From: Echinometra lucunter
Taxonomy: Eukaryota > Echinodermata > Echinoidea > Camarodonta > Echinometridae
Assembly: GCA_029962745.1 (NCBI GenBank)
Contig: CM057157.1
Location: 4,479,435-4,543,434 of the forward strand
DNA length: 64,000 nucleotides
Direction: 5' to 3'
The notes under the pieces were generated by a model. It was given only the letters and a program-made list of their open reading frames with translations, made no database searches and was not told where the DNA came from. Position 1 is the stretch's first letter. Every line of letters starts with the position of its first letter. The position numbers and the translations under genes are program-made. Below, one piece after another: positions 12,139-23,290 of the stretch.

Positions 12139-14525
12139 GATACACTTTGTATATTGCTCTTTATGTAATACACAACTATTTAAAACAGAAACTTGATGAG
12201 TCAAGAAGAAATTAATACTATATGACATGTTTGAGAGCGAATGTTAAAAATATACTTTAAAACCTAAACATCATCATATGATCACATCTTTAATATCAGA
12301 ATCGTTTTTTAAAAAGGATTATAAAAACATTATTTTTAGGCACCTCCCTTGACCATAATGTCCATCACAAGTTGTTGGGGTTTTTTTTTAAAGTAAACTG
12401 TTAATTACTTTTAAAAGAAATTATTCCTTTCCCCTTTTAATGTCTATGTGCTATTTAATACTTGCGAGAACTCACTTAATACTGTGTTTCTTCAGTTCGA
12501 AGACGGTTTTCTTAAGCTGAATAAAATTGCCGCGTAAACAGTCTAGAATTCTATTCCAAAAATGGGACTGTCGTGCATGTACAGTTTATACTTGGCAATC
12601 TGTCGCAGCGTGAACATGGTGAAGCGAGGTAGTGATTTTATTTTTCTTTTTGCGGATGTAGCTTAACAAAGCATCTTTTCGATCAAAGCTTAAAACTACC
12701 TTAGATAAAACTTCTCTAGCATAGGCATAAGATAATGATTTTTAATAATCTATTAAGAGAGTTTTCAACAGGGATTAAGAAGGGGTAAACGCAATAATCT
12801 GGGGGCTGTTCGTAAGCACACAGTTAATCCCGAATTGTTAAGGGGCAACTCACTCCCTCTATCTCCGATATCAAAGCCACTGGCTTTTTTTCCCGCTTTG
12901 TTTCGTTTTGATTTGATTTTTTCTTGCACTGTCTTATATCCATGTCTTTGTTGTTCTGCATTAGCCTTTGATAGGCGTATGGCATTTGCAAATCTCACAA
13001 ATTTGTATTCTTTGTATTTTATGCCTGTAAACTCAACCCATGTATGTATATTCTGTCTTGTTTTTTATGCAAAAGTGAAATAAATAAATTGAAGTAAATT
13101 GCATTCAAAATAATCTATAGAAAAGGTCTTACATCACGGTTTTTTTTTTTTTTGTCTGCTTAAGAGATTACAGCGTCAACATTTAGAGAATAATTATTTG
13201 CAAAGTCCTAGAATGCTCCGACCTTCTCCTATCTTTCTTCAAAGAAATGAAAATCGAAGCAAAACATTATACAACTTTAGTATACACTGCACTTAATGTC
13301 ACAATGAGCAGTGTTGTTTGTGGTTACTTTAAATAAACATGAATGCTTCTAAACTTCCTCTAAACTCACTAGAGGTGAAAAAAAAAACACTGCTTTAACT
13401 CAAGCACATGTACATTTTCACTGATTAAATGCATTAATGATACACATCTTTAAAAATCGAAACTTGAGGTATCGACCAGCATTTACATCGTATATCGTAC
13501 TATCGGATCATTTCAAGTCGCGAAATTTATGGATCTGCAGAGAACCATTAATGAAGATTACAGCATTTATTCTTGTCTATGACTGAAGAATCCAAATAAA
13601 TGATTTTTAATTTAATTCATACGTGAAGTACAAATACATTTATTCTGAAACACTTGTGCGATAAAAGTTGCGTCTTTTATGAATATACATCGTAGGAACA
13701 ATATTTTCGAAACTGTCTAAAAGATCAACCACACAGATGTTTTAAAGATTCTAATGATAAGTTGTTTTTTTTTTATAATAACATCTACAAAAACAAAAAA
13801 GAACATACAGAAAAATAAAAGACTACTATGATTCATATTGGAGTGAAAATGGTTCACTTGTACTTATACTATGCTAGTATTTGAAACATGGAATGTATTC
13901 AATCAAGAATAAATAAATGGTTAAAATCAAGTAAATGTATAGCTCACTCACTTTCATCAGCAGTAAATGCTCGTCTACTTGGTCTTGGGTTACTCGGGAG
14001 AGTGGTGGCTTTGTTCGTCACCACCTCTTCCTCTTGTGGTCTCTCAGGGTTTGTTGGTTGCTGAAGTCTCGACGAATTCCTCTTCCTGACATCAATGGTC
14101 TCAAGAAATATCATGGTGATGGCCGGACTGGTGACAATCGATCCTTTTTTGATGATTGGTGGACGTACGACCACCTTCTCCTCTGCAGGGTCATCATCGG
14201 AGGAACGTTCTGGGCTCGGGTTCGGGTTGCTGCCGGTACGTTTGCTGGCAATGAAATTCTGAAACCAGTTTTCCGTGGTCTTCATCCGCGACGCCAATGG
14301 CTGTTCTGGTGCAGAATCATGGTGGTAGCTTGGAGCTCTCTGAAAGCCATCCTGAGACCTTCCGCGGCCTTCCGTCCCAAATCGGGGGTTCCCGAGGTGT
14401 CGGCCGCTACCCCTTGGCCGGAGGTAGGGGCGAGTGTTCCTCGAGCTTTCCACGATGCTGACGAACGTGGCAACGAGCAGGACTGCTGCTACATGAAGCT
14501 GAAAAGATCTCGACAAAGTAGCCAT
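5436..14525 (-). CDS. Divergent TGF-beta superfamily ligand (4 exons, 516 aa)
   Basis: Secreted signalling protein, made as a precursor and cleaved to a cystine-knot ligand. Coding exons, in transcript order, are 14525-13952, 7678-7454, 6606-6240 and 5820-5436. Each junction has GT/AG ends and matching phase (1, 1, 2), giving 1551 bases with stop. The ATG at 14525 was chosen because it opens a signal peptide (MATLSRSF, then a hydrophobic stretch). Residues 29-377 are the prodomain with several N-glycosylation sequons; RRRR at 374-377 is a furin site; 378-516 is the mature ligand. The ligand keeps eight cysteines (392, 398, 399, 426, 430, 458, 490, 492) and the motif [10 protein letters not shown], but has Thr457 where most relatives have the inter-chain Cys. 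The loss of that Cys and a C-terminal extension are shared with Lefty, while the GWxW spacing and FCLGSC resemble TGF-beta proper. Orthology is unresolved. Confidence 0.88.
6240..6606 (-). CDS. Exon 3: TGF-beta-like prodomain C-terminal part with furin site
   Basis: Acceptor TTTTGCTACGTCTGCAG, donor AAC|GTGAGT. The exon encodes the later part of the prodomain, including a sequence with WKW ([13 protein letters not shown]) at the place of the usual amphipathic arm, sequons NIS and NGT, a Thr/Ser-rich linker, and ERQLRRRR followed by ALVRE. Furin-type cleavage after the fourth Arg (junction at 6275/6274) would release the mature ligand. Confidence 0.85.
7269..7428. repeat. (ATC)n and (TTC)n microsatellite
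   Basis: About ten ATC units run into a long TTC/TCC tract with few interruptions. It sits in intron 2 of the TGF-beta-like gene, about 25 bases past the exon 2 donor. Long open frames across it are low-complexity artefacts. Confidence 0.9.
7454..7678 (-). CDS. Exon 2: TGF-beta-like prodomain middle part
   Basis: Acceptor CTATTAAACCCTCACAG, donor GAAG|GTAAGA; phase 1 at both ends. The peptide includes [12 protein letters not shown] and ISGAVVLLP, a pattern like the beta-strand core of TGF-beta family propeptides, and a sequon NVT. A (TTC)n/(ATC)n microsatellite lies just downstream in the intron, and naive translation runs from the exon into it. Confidence 0.8.
8534..8585. repeat. (TA)n and (GA)n microsatellite
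   Basis: A run of AT dinucleotides passes into about 15 GA dinucleotides, directly joined to the headless SINE body that follows at 8584. Located in intron 1 of the TGF-beta-like gene. Confidence 0.85.
8584..8737 (+). mobile_element. SINE body, copy without tRNA head
   Basis: About 153 bases from GACATTTTTTCAAC to ACCTGATCACAA are nearly identical to 8985-9137. This copy lacks the tRNA-like head and starts right after a GA repeat, so it is 5'-truncated. Confidence 0.75.
8917..9137 (+). mobile_element. tRNA-derived SINE, full-length copy with cloverleaf head
   Basis: Bases 8917-8987 fold as a 71-nt cloverleaf. The acceptor stem GTCTCCG/CGGAGAC pairs perfectly over 7 bp. The D stem is GTCT/AGGC and the anticodon stem TTGGC/GCCAA is perfect. 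The T loop is TTCGATT, with one mismatch in its stem. The A-box (TGGTCTAGTGGTTA) and B-box (GTTCGATTCCC) are intact. The 7-base anticodon loop GTTCATA would expose UCA. The head continues without a break into the body shared with 8584-8737, so this is a SINE rather than a free-standing tRNA gene. It lies in intron 1 of the TGF-beta-like gene. Confidence 0.75.
9138..13951. other. Remainder of TGF-beta-like intron 1
   Basis: Intronic. Contains a poly(G) run near 9318-9336, a purine-rich stretch at 9620-10150, a (CT)n tract at about 10316-10348, and two (TA)n tracts at about 12018-12050 and 12084-12131. Around 12980-13100 there is an AT-rich segment ending in AAATAAATAAATTGAAG that resembles a retrotransposon 3' end. 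No further exon was recognised. Confidence 0.45.
13952..14525 (-). CDS. Exon 1: signal peptide and N-terminal prodomain
   Basis: Starts at ATG 14525 (context GAG ATG G). Residues 1-28 form a signal peptide with core [18 protein letters not shown]. The rest is basic, Arg/Ser/Pro-rich and probably disordered up to about residue 90. It is followed by a more ordered part with [20 protein letters not shown] and [13 protein letters not shown]. Donor GAAA|GTGAGT is in phase 1 with exon 2. A 6.3-kb intron follows. Confidence 0.82.
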
Positions 14526-14703
14526 CTCGGTATACAAACTTGGATAAAATCCACGAATCGGCGAGGCGCACACAATGTCCAGAAACAAGAGTATATAGCT
14601 AGCAAGAGCAGCCAGGAGCGGCTAGCATGAAGAGGGGCAGCGCAAGCACTTGCCGGCGGTCCGACATAAACATACTGTCCGAATATAACCCTCCATCGAA
14701 GCA

Positions 14704-14710
14704 TTTTATA
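14704..14710 (-). promoter_or_regulatory. TATA box of the TGF-beta-like gene
   Basis: TATAAAA in a GC-flanked context (GCCCCGCTATAAAATGC on the minus strand) lies about 180 bases upstream of the start codon. A start site 25-30 bases downstream would give a 5' UTR of about 150 bases. Position and consensus are seen; promoter activity is inferred. Confidence 0.55.
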
Positions 14711-14739
14711 GCGGGGCCGGTAGCTAGCCTCTACTACTG

Positions 14740-17700
14740 CTGTTGTACAGGAGAATGAATAATAGTTAGTGAACAGGTGTAGAATCTCCAGTGTGCCAGC
14801 TCAACCTCTACAGGTTGTGTTTCGCTCCAAGACTGCCGACATCAAATAAGAAATAAATTCTGATGACATACTAAGCCTTGTTTGTGACGTCATTTGGTTT
14901 CTCTTACTCACTGACCAATCAGATTCTTTCAGTTCTCAGCTTTCCCGCGTTTCCTTCGTTTTGTATAATTTCATATTCCTTTCCTCTTTCAGTCCCGACG
15001 AGGAATAAATACTACATCTGCATTTAAAAAAACGCAACGTTTGTTTTAATTTTTCAAAATGGCACATAGTGTAAACGTGTAAGAAATTTCTAACTTTTTT
15101 ATTGTTAAAGGCAGGATAGCGCAAAAATTGTCGTCTCCGTTTTGTTAGTGTTGTTCAGTTTGCAAAAGTAGAATACATAGCCTGTCTTCCTATTTCATTT
15201 CCATATCACTAATTGATTTGTTGTTGTTTTTCTTCTTTAATGGTCCTCGTGTACGATTTTTTAATGATGATTAATCGGGTAGGCATGTTAATGAACTTTG
15301 CATGTGGAATGAGATATAAATGTATACATTCTGGGTTCTCTTTTCAAGATGGGCTATTATCTCTGGCCGGAGTATCAACTTTCCACTTTTTAACCATTAT
15401 GAAGTCCGGGGAGTCGAGGTGAGTCCAAATTCTTGTCATTTTCGTTATAGCGGTGTAATGGTTTCCTTACTAAACAAGAGACAGAAATTTTCAACAGGCA
15501 AACCGCCTTCCAAGATTTTTTTCCCTTTTGTATGCATAAAATCACGACCAAAAAAATCAAGGTAGATAAACAACATCTTGTGAGAAAACAAATGTAAGGG
15601 TTTTTTTTCACTGATAATTCTACTCGTTTCGCGGTATATGAATCAATATCTAATCATAGATATCACTACAAAATGCGTTATTTCCAAGAAAGCCGATGAG
15701 ATTGTTGACACTCATTATATTCTGCATTCCAATTTCATTTTTATTCGGTTAAATGGTAGTTAACTATAAGAACGTACAGAGAAACAACATTGTCTGGTTG
15801 ATTTCTTGTTGAAGGGGGTTTGAAAATTTTTTTTGTTAAAATTTTAATATCCTATGTTCCATTTATGTTAGTATGTTACACTGACTCATTTGTAAACGAA
15901 AATAAATAAATGAAATAATATTATATGATATCAAGATAATGCTTTTAAAAAACATCATAATCTGAAACACTCATTTTGTCTATATGCACAACAGAGGAAA
16001 TCATTTTATTTCCATTGTGATGATGTAACTTTGGAAAGTGTCTGCACTATCCCCTATCTTTCAGGACAATGCAGAAATTTCGCAGGAGGAATAAATTTTA
16101 TACTTCCCGGTCATAGGATATTAAACTTGGGGTACAAGTTGGGCATTCTCTGAATATTCATTCTCATTACTTCCCAGCTCTGTCCAGAACTAAAGCATAA
16201 AAGGGTCATTGCTATAACAATGGTAAAAAGGGAATGGTGGAGATGCTCACACATGGCCAGGTTCCTACCATCTCGTAGAATGAAGGTCCGTAAATGGGGC
16301 TGGGAAATACGATGTTATGCCAAAGAACGTTACACCCCAGCTGGGACCCAAACTTCCACCAGTTTTTTTCCATGGTCCGATCAATAAAGTCGGCAGTTCA
16401 TATACATGGTGATAACCCGTTGATCAGATAGCTTGATGAATTAGTGGTCGATCTAACATGATTTAACAGTTGTTGATAGTCATTAAACTGTGTGATGATA
16501 TTAGAAGGTTCGATTTTGCGATAAAATTCCCTAGAAATCGCATGATCACCAAGTCGAACAAGTTAGTAATTTGAATACAACGTGAAAGAAATCATATCTA
16601 TCATATCTTTTGAGATGGATTGTCTATATTTTGTTATAAAGATGAATGATGGGTGTTTAAAAGGGCCTCCCTTTGTTTCCTGACATTTTGAAGTTGCGAC
16701 GAACCGAACAAAATATTTGACACTTGTTTACTCAAACAAAATTTTTCTTCCTCGCAATGAATTACCTCATGTTTATGAAAAGATTGTCTTGTCGATGCGT
16801 TTGTTCACAGGGAAAGTCATTTTCGAATTCTTTCATCATTCTCAGGCTATTTTTTTCGGGATAATTGCTTTGTGTTTCCGGAAACTGACATTATCTCAAA
16901 TTGTTTTAACACAGGCTTCTTTCATTGTCTTATTCGAAAAAAGGGTATTTAAAGCATTTCGAGAAACAACTCGTTTCTTCAGGGGAAATGAAGAAATCAC
17001 ATTGTTGGAAATTCATCTTATTTCGGCTACAACCCACGACACCAACAATGTTCATTTCGTTGGTCTTTTAAAGAGATATTACATGAACCATATAACCGAT
17101 GTCGACCAGGGTTCTGAGGTTTTACCAGACTGATATGTCCAAATATCCGATAGTCCAATTTTGTTTTCAAATCGAAATGGCAATCACTCTAACTTCCACC
17201 TGACCGTTATAAGTAGTTGTGGAAAATAAGACTGTAGAGGCAGAAATAAAAAATAAAATAAAATAGGTGTTTAGAGAACACATTATTCTCTAGTGTAGAT
17301 ATATATCAGACATCGTTGTCACTTGAGGGTTAGATAGCAAAGTTGGTCATAACCAGTGTAGTGCTTCATACAGTATCTCGGCTATTGATGCCAATGCTTA
17401 TTTTCTTCCCTGACCAGTTAATTGAAATTATTATCTATTATTTACATTTGTTTTCCTTGTTTGTATTATTTATCTCTGCTTCAAGCAAATGAAAGTTTCG
17501 TCCCAGTATCCATAATGTTAGATAATATCTTTGAAAGCGTACACAATTTAAGCTCAAGTTCAGATTCATTTCATTTTAATTCCAATAAAAGTATATACAT
17601 TTACATGTACAACTCATCCCTTTACAATCTTATAGACACAAATACCGAGCATATGCAGGTAATTTTACATGGAATCAAGGGTACCATAAAAGACCAAGAC

Positions 17701-20680
17701 GATCCTGTAAATACAGTCCTCTTATAGTAAAACAGAAAGGATGCAAGAGAAAAAAACATCAACAACAAATATTCAGAAGATGTGAAGAAACATGGAACGA
17801 TTTTCAAAGAGATTTAAAAACACAATACACAAAAGAAAAAGAAAAACCACAACCCTAAAGAAAGTTTGGAAATAAACATTATAGCATTTCACGGTGAGAA
17901 TTCAGATGTTAAGAGGAATTTCTATATTTTCCTCTTAAACCTATTATGAAAGTGATTAATATAATTTGATTTGGAAGAGAATTCCTTTTTACTGGTGATT
18001 TGTGCTGAAAACTGTAGGAAGCGAAAGTGCTATCAACACCCGAAAAATGATACATTTATGCACTTATAGTATCGAAATGATGTATAAAAGTATTCAAAGT
18101 TAGCATACTGCATAGACGTTGAGTATAAGAGGCCATTTCTACTTTTGAAAAGCAAAATTGCACAAAGGCAATAATCAAGCTGAAATATGTTAAGAATGTT
18201 CATGTCTTGAAATAATGGTTTGGAGTGTGCAACTCTAACTTCGTAAATATTCTAATGCCCTTTTTAAAGTTAATACCACGAGCGGTGCACCCATGGAATC
18301 GAACTGAATGATGTATATATATATTTTGGAGCAAGTGCCATGAGTGCCTGAGTTGGCGGATACCGGCGCTATATAAGACTTCATTATTATCATTATTAAT
18401 ATAAGGGGCGTAACTTGGTTTGATGTTTATTTCCCCCTACAGGATTTATTAGTGTGGAGCAATGACGATAAGAAACACATTGTTCATTCAATTGTCCGTT
18501 AGATCCACAGTTCATGTTTTAATTTCATTCTCCTTTAGTTAATTTCACTTCATTTCACAGTGGTGGTCTGTTGATTTTTCACATAATCGATGCTCGTATG
18601 AGTTGATAGTGATGTTTTTTCCATTAGTTGCACCTAACAGAAGGATGATTCTATCACACCACCATCAAATTGGGGAGAGGGATCTTACGCCCAGGTTCTG
18701 TCTCTAGGACATGAGGGACATGTCTTGGAGAGCAATCATTGTGCCCTCTTCCACGAAAAGCCAAGTTGGTATATAGGACGGTTCAAGGTAATAATAGAGT
18801 ATAACATCAACACTACAGCACGCATCTTATGCGTGTCTGGTAGTTTCTTCAAGCAAAATAATGTGTCGTCATCGGCCGCGTATGTTCGTTATACGAGCAG
18901 GAGGCGGTTTATGAGCGGCGACATTTGTGAACGCATACAATGCTTTCTGGATGAGTAAAGGTTTTTCCCAAAGTAACGAAAATAATTTCCTCTGAAGGAT
19001 GATCGAGAAGATAAAAGCATTCGAATGAATTTCAATACGAAGTAATATTTGCACTATTTACCCATAAACACTTAATTTAAGGAAACTCCAATTCGGCAAA
19101 TTTAGGCTAGTTTTAAGAATAATTTCAAGTTTCCACTCGAAAATGTTTTTATTACGGCATATTTATTCTTGATGTTTTATTGTAGCATTTCTTCCCTTTT
19201 AACTACATGTATTTTCGATACATGTTTCCCTCAAGTTAAGTATAGCGTGCTCACAATTTTCTATGTGAAGCACATGGTTACGATACACATTTTGACATTT
19301 ACATTTTATGCAAATTTCTTTGATACAAAAGCATCGATTCTTCTTTTGCCGATCTCAGAGGCTAGATGCAATACCCCCCCCCCCCCCCCCCCCATCGATG
19401 TTTCACACCAGTGCCGTGACATATTAATAGGGGGTTGAGGTATCAAAATCGGCTTTGGAGCCAACTAAAAATCTCACAACAAAGTACATGCTTCACACTA
19501 GACCTTAAAAATAGCTTTATATTACATGTTTTGTAGAATTCCACCAAATGAAATTTCATCACTGTCTTTTCTGTAACTACCGTATATATTTTTACACGTT
19601 CCTATCAAATAATCTTGAATTTATTTTTGTTTTCAAAGGTTACTCAAAGTGCGAAAATCTGAGCAAGTACTTGCAATATATTTACGGAGCACTGTTAGCT
19701 AACTCGATTTCGATTTCAGACTGACAAAAACAGTGCGGATGGTTTTTCTTCTTTGTTGTTTTCCCTTTTCTTTCCTATATCGTATTGCTTGCATGTATGG
19801 GGGTTTCCTTCATGGATGTCCCTCCATTCAAGCCCTTTTCCTACTTTCCTTGAGGACTAAGCATAGGGAGTAATGAAGTTTGGCGTGCCATCTCTGTTTC
19901 AACAACCTTGGTCCGTCATAGTTATTAACATGTAGGTCTATGTTTTATTGTTTGTCATAGTCATTAACATGTATTTATATCATTTTTGTGTATGCTGAAC
20001 TCATTTTGATGGAGTCTGTTATTGATTACGTGTTTGTATTCATATCGATACTATGTCTTTTGAAAAATACAAGAACTTGAAACAAAAGTCGTTAGAATCT
20101 CTACAGTAAGGTCTTGAAAGTGAATACCTGCCCAAGAGCAGAAAGTATTCAAGGAGATGCCTAGGTCCAGGACAATTCGTAGACGTCAAGTCGTGTGGTA
20201 TAAAGGGGATGATTGAACCCCTTCCTCCGCAGGATCTGCAAATAGAATCTGCGCTGATTTTGATGACGTGCTTGAATTATACTCGTAACCTCCACAATGA
20301 AATTACATTTTATAATTTTCGCTTTGCCATGTGATTGGATATTCGATAAAACTAGTATTTTTAGAGTCAAACCATCGCATACAGACGTCACTAATGTATG
20401 GTTTATTTAACACACTTTCCTAACTATATATAGGCTAGTCAGAATATGAAGTTTGGCATGATATGACACTGATAAAAAAGGAGTAATAGATTGTTCACAT
20501 TTACATACTGTATTCAAATTTAGCAGTTACCTGATTATTACAAATGGAAAGTTCTAGAGATGACGAACACAAGCATTACACCAAATAAATCGGTACAATG
20601 GCTAGGACTCGGATCAAGCCAGTTGAGTTGATTCGTAGACAAGTCATTGATAAGAGAATGCATATATGAATGAAGACATT
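14740..20680. other. Intergenic; no gene supported
   Basis: AT-rich DNA upstream of the TGF-beta-like gene. The longest open stretch (16717-17133, plus, 138 codons) has no recognisable motif, is Phe-rich and has no flanking splice signals that fit it; it is not called. A poly(C) run of about 20 lies at 19374-19394, and a SINE/LINE tail at 18330-18400. Confidence 0.4.
18330..18400 (+). repeat. Retroposon 3' tail (GCGCTATATAA plus ATT repeats)
   Basis: The sequence CGGCGCTATATAAGAC is followed by ATTATTATCATTATTA. The same GCGC-TATAA plus ATT-rich pattern recurs at 23205-23290 and at the 3' end of the LINE fragment near 58500-58556. Likely the 3' end of an otherwise decayed SINE or LINE. Confidence 0.5.
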
Positions 20681-20683
20681 GGC

Positions 20684-21240
20684 GTAAATCCCGGGGGGAT
20701 GGGGGGGGGGGGGGATATATCCCCCCACTTTTTCGAGAGGGGGAGATGGCGTGTACAAATACCCCCCCCCCCCCACTTTTTAAGGAAGAAATTATATTTT
20801 AATTAATCAGGTAGTAAAATTTTTGATAATCTGTCATAAACAACCATCATATTTTAAAATATCTATTTGAAAATGTGATTAAAAACCAGAAAGTGCTTAT
20901 TTTGGGCTCGCTCGCTTCGCGCGTTCATCATATTTTAGAAATTCTATGTGAAAATGCGATTAAAAACCAGAAAAATTGTTATTTTGGGCTCGCTCACTTC
21001 GCTCACTCATCATATTTTAGAATTTCTATTTGAAAATGCGATTAAAAACCAGAAAAGTGGTTATTTTTGGCTCGCTTGCTTCGCTCGCTCGCAAAATAAA
21101 ATTTGATACATGTGTAAGGAGGTCTCTGCAGGTGGGGAGGGTGTATGTTTAAACTTAAGTGTGAGTTCGACAGAAAAAAAATCAGCAAAAAAGTCAATCA
21201 TCCCCCCCCCCCCCTCCTCAAAGTGGATTTATGCCGGTGA
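20684..21240. repeat. G/C-run element with a triple 81-bp internal repeat
   Basis: The left end GGCGTAAATCCCGGGGGG and the right end GGATTTATGCCGG form an imperfect inverted pair around G/C homopolymer runs. Inside, three tandem units of 81-82 bp start at 20848, 20929 and 21011. Each contains GATTAAAAACCAGAAA and ends with a GGCTCGCTCGCTTCGC-type motif. A related motif in inverse orientation occurs near 21780-21805. Probably a non-autonomous transposable element; family not identified. Confidence 0.6.
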
Positions 21241-21599
21241 ATGAAGAAATAATATATGGGTTTGTATATATATCGAAAATGTAATTTCTAGCCTAATAGC
21301 ACAAAATGAAGTGAAATTTTAAAATTTTCGGGTAATTCGTTTTGAATACAGCATAAAATATTCTAATATTGGTGAACAAAAAAAAAAAAAAAAAAAGAAA
21401 GAGATCTGGAAACCTGTTGATCGAAATGTGTCATAAGGAGATGTAATGAACGTAGGACTGGTTTGTACTAAATGCGTTGCAGGTGGGCGGTTTGATTTGG
21501 AGGGAGTGCCCCAGAATGTGCGAGATGGTAGCTTGGGTGTCCATGTGTACTTGTGAGGGTGTGTGTGCGGGGTGTGTGTGGGTGTGTGTGGAGGTGAGA

Positions 21600-22010
21600 T
21601 GCCGTGGTACATTGGTTTAAGGCGCTTGACTGGAGACGCGAGAATCGGGGGTTAGATCCCCGGCACTTATGCCCTGGATTTCATGTAACGAGGGGGGGGG
21701 GGGGGGGGGAGCGGAAACACAGAAGGCCTCCGCCGAAAATCTGTTTCGAGAAGTGAGAGGGGAATGATTGTTATTATGCGAGCAAGCGAAGCGAGCGAGC
21801 TAAAAATAACCGCAAACAATAATGAAAGAAGCCTGATATAAAACCTATAAAATATTTTAGTGGTTGGCCTAAATTTGGTCACCTGACTAGAAGTAGCAAA
21901 ATGATATATCAAGTTTCCAAATCTATGGGGGGGGGGGGGAACGATCACCCCCACTCCCACCCCCCGGGATCGCCGTCTATGCCCTTGAGCAAGGCATTTT
22001 ATCTACATTG
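21600..22010 (+). mobile_element. tRNA-derived SINE interrupted by a G-rich element
   Basis: 21600-21668 is a tRNA-like head with an A-box-like start (TGGTACATTGGTTTAAGG), a B-box-like GGGTTAGATCCCC and a short acceptor pairing TGCCG/CGGCA. SINE-like body sequence (ATGCCCTTGAGCAAGGCATTTTATC) appears only at about 21979. The 0.3 kb between has long G runs and a GAAGCGAGCGAG motif. TATGCCC occurs at both edges, as expected for a target duplication. The nested-insertion reading is inference. Confidence 0.5.
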
Positions 22011-23066
22011 CTCTTTAAAAAAGGGTGTGTGCAAAAAAAAATCCCTGCTTATTAAGGTCATTACATTAGAAGCCTGTTGGATGATATCTCCTTTTCTAAG
22101 TTACAAGTGCAAAACCCAGATTTCATGAATGGTATTTCAATATTACACTCCATGAAAAAAATCACACGAGTAGCACTGGGCCTTGTAAACCTTTGAAATG
22201 GCTGATTTAGGCATCTTTTTTTTAAAAATAAATATTGACTATCTAGGGGAAAAAATATTAAAAAGGTTTCTGTAAATGACCTTCACCATAAAGCAGGATG
22301 TGCAAAATAAATGGTGGTGGAAGTGGTGGTATCCTAATCACACAATGAAAGTAAGATTAATGTAGTAGTAAACTTTAAATCTGGAAGAGAGAGGGATTAA
22401 AGGAGAGGAGAGAGAGAGAGAGAGAAGTAGAGGGGAGAGAAATTAGAAACGGGTAGACAAATAGACAGAAAGACAAAGACAAAATAGTGAGGAGTAAGTG
22501 AAAGAAAGCAGCGAGTAAACAAACATCTAAACTACTTAGAAATACTGTCGCAAATATTTTTCGAAAAATCAACTAAGGCATGATTTCGATACCTGTTGTT
22601 TATCCCGTAGACATGATGTTCGGATTACGTCACAAAGTCACTGTGAAATTCTTACATTATAATAGGTCATGGACATGACTACTAAAATTGCCCTTTGCTC
22701 ATTTCTCAAATGTATTAGCGATCATGAAAAGATGAAATTGAGTCATATGCCAAATTCATATGGAAAAATAATCTAGGTTCATGTTGTTTCGTTGTGCATG
22801 TTTGTGCGTCCTAACATTCCATATTAAGACGTCATTGTGCACAGTTGAGCGTGTTTTCAATTTTCAAAATGAGGCACGCGTTATGAGAGCCATAACTACT
22901 CCAGGTAACGACTGTTTCTTTCTCACAAGTTCATGTTTGTCATTCTAAAGACTTTAATTCTTTTCATGTGGTATCTTAGTGTTTTTTCTTTAAGCTGTGA
23001 ATTGCAATGGTTTACGTGATTTTTTTTACATAGAAATCTATTGTAGTATTCAACACCATAGCCCCA

Positions 23067-23103
23067 CTATACCCCATAGCCCCACTGGGGCTATGGGGTA
23101 TAG
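23067..23103. repeat. Perfect 17-bp hairpin with 3-base loop
   Basis: CTATACCCCATAGCCCC is followed by ACT and then by its exact reverse complement. The left arm also has a partial direct repeat just upstream (CCATAGCCCCACT twice). No terminator-like U run follows. Function unknown. Confidence 0.85.
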
Positions 23104-23204
23104 GCATAAAAATTGTAATAGTTGCAGAGGAAGGAGGGAGTGGAGAAGGTGCATACATTGTGTGCGGGCAAACCTGAATCCGATGACTGGGGTAATAATA
23201 TTTC

Positions 23205-23290
23205 TATAAGGCGCTTAGAGGCATCTTAGAGATGTATTAGGCGCTATATAAATCCAGAATATTATTTTTATTATAATATCATTGAATAAA
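23205..23290 (+). repeat. Retroposon 3' tail with stem-loop and AT-rich end
   Basis: GGCGCTTAGAGGCATC is followed by an imperfect repeat and GGCGCTATATAAATCC, then ATTATTTTTATTATAATAT. Similar to the tails at 18330 and 58500. Confidence 0.5.

Noticed and set aside
14489..14704. 71-codon minus-strand frame with a hydrophobic stretch upstream of the TGF-beta-like start
   Set aside because: Its ATG lies within the TATA box region, before the expected transcription start, and it overlaps the true coding start out of frame.
16717..17133. 138-codon open frame as a gene
   Set aside because: No recognisable motif, Phe-rich AT-type composition and no supporting splice or promoter signals.
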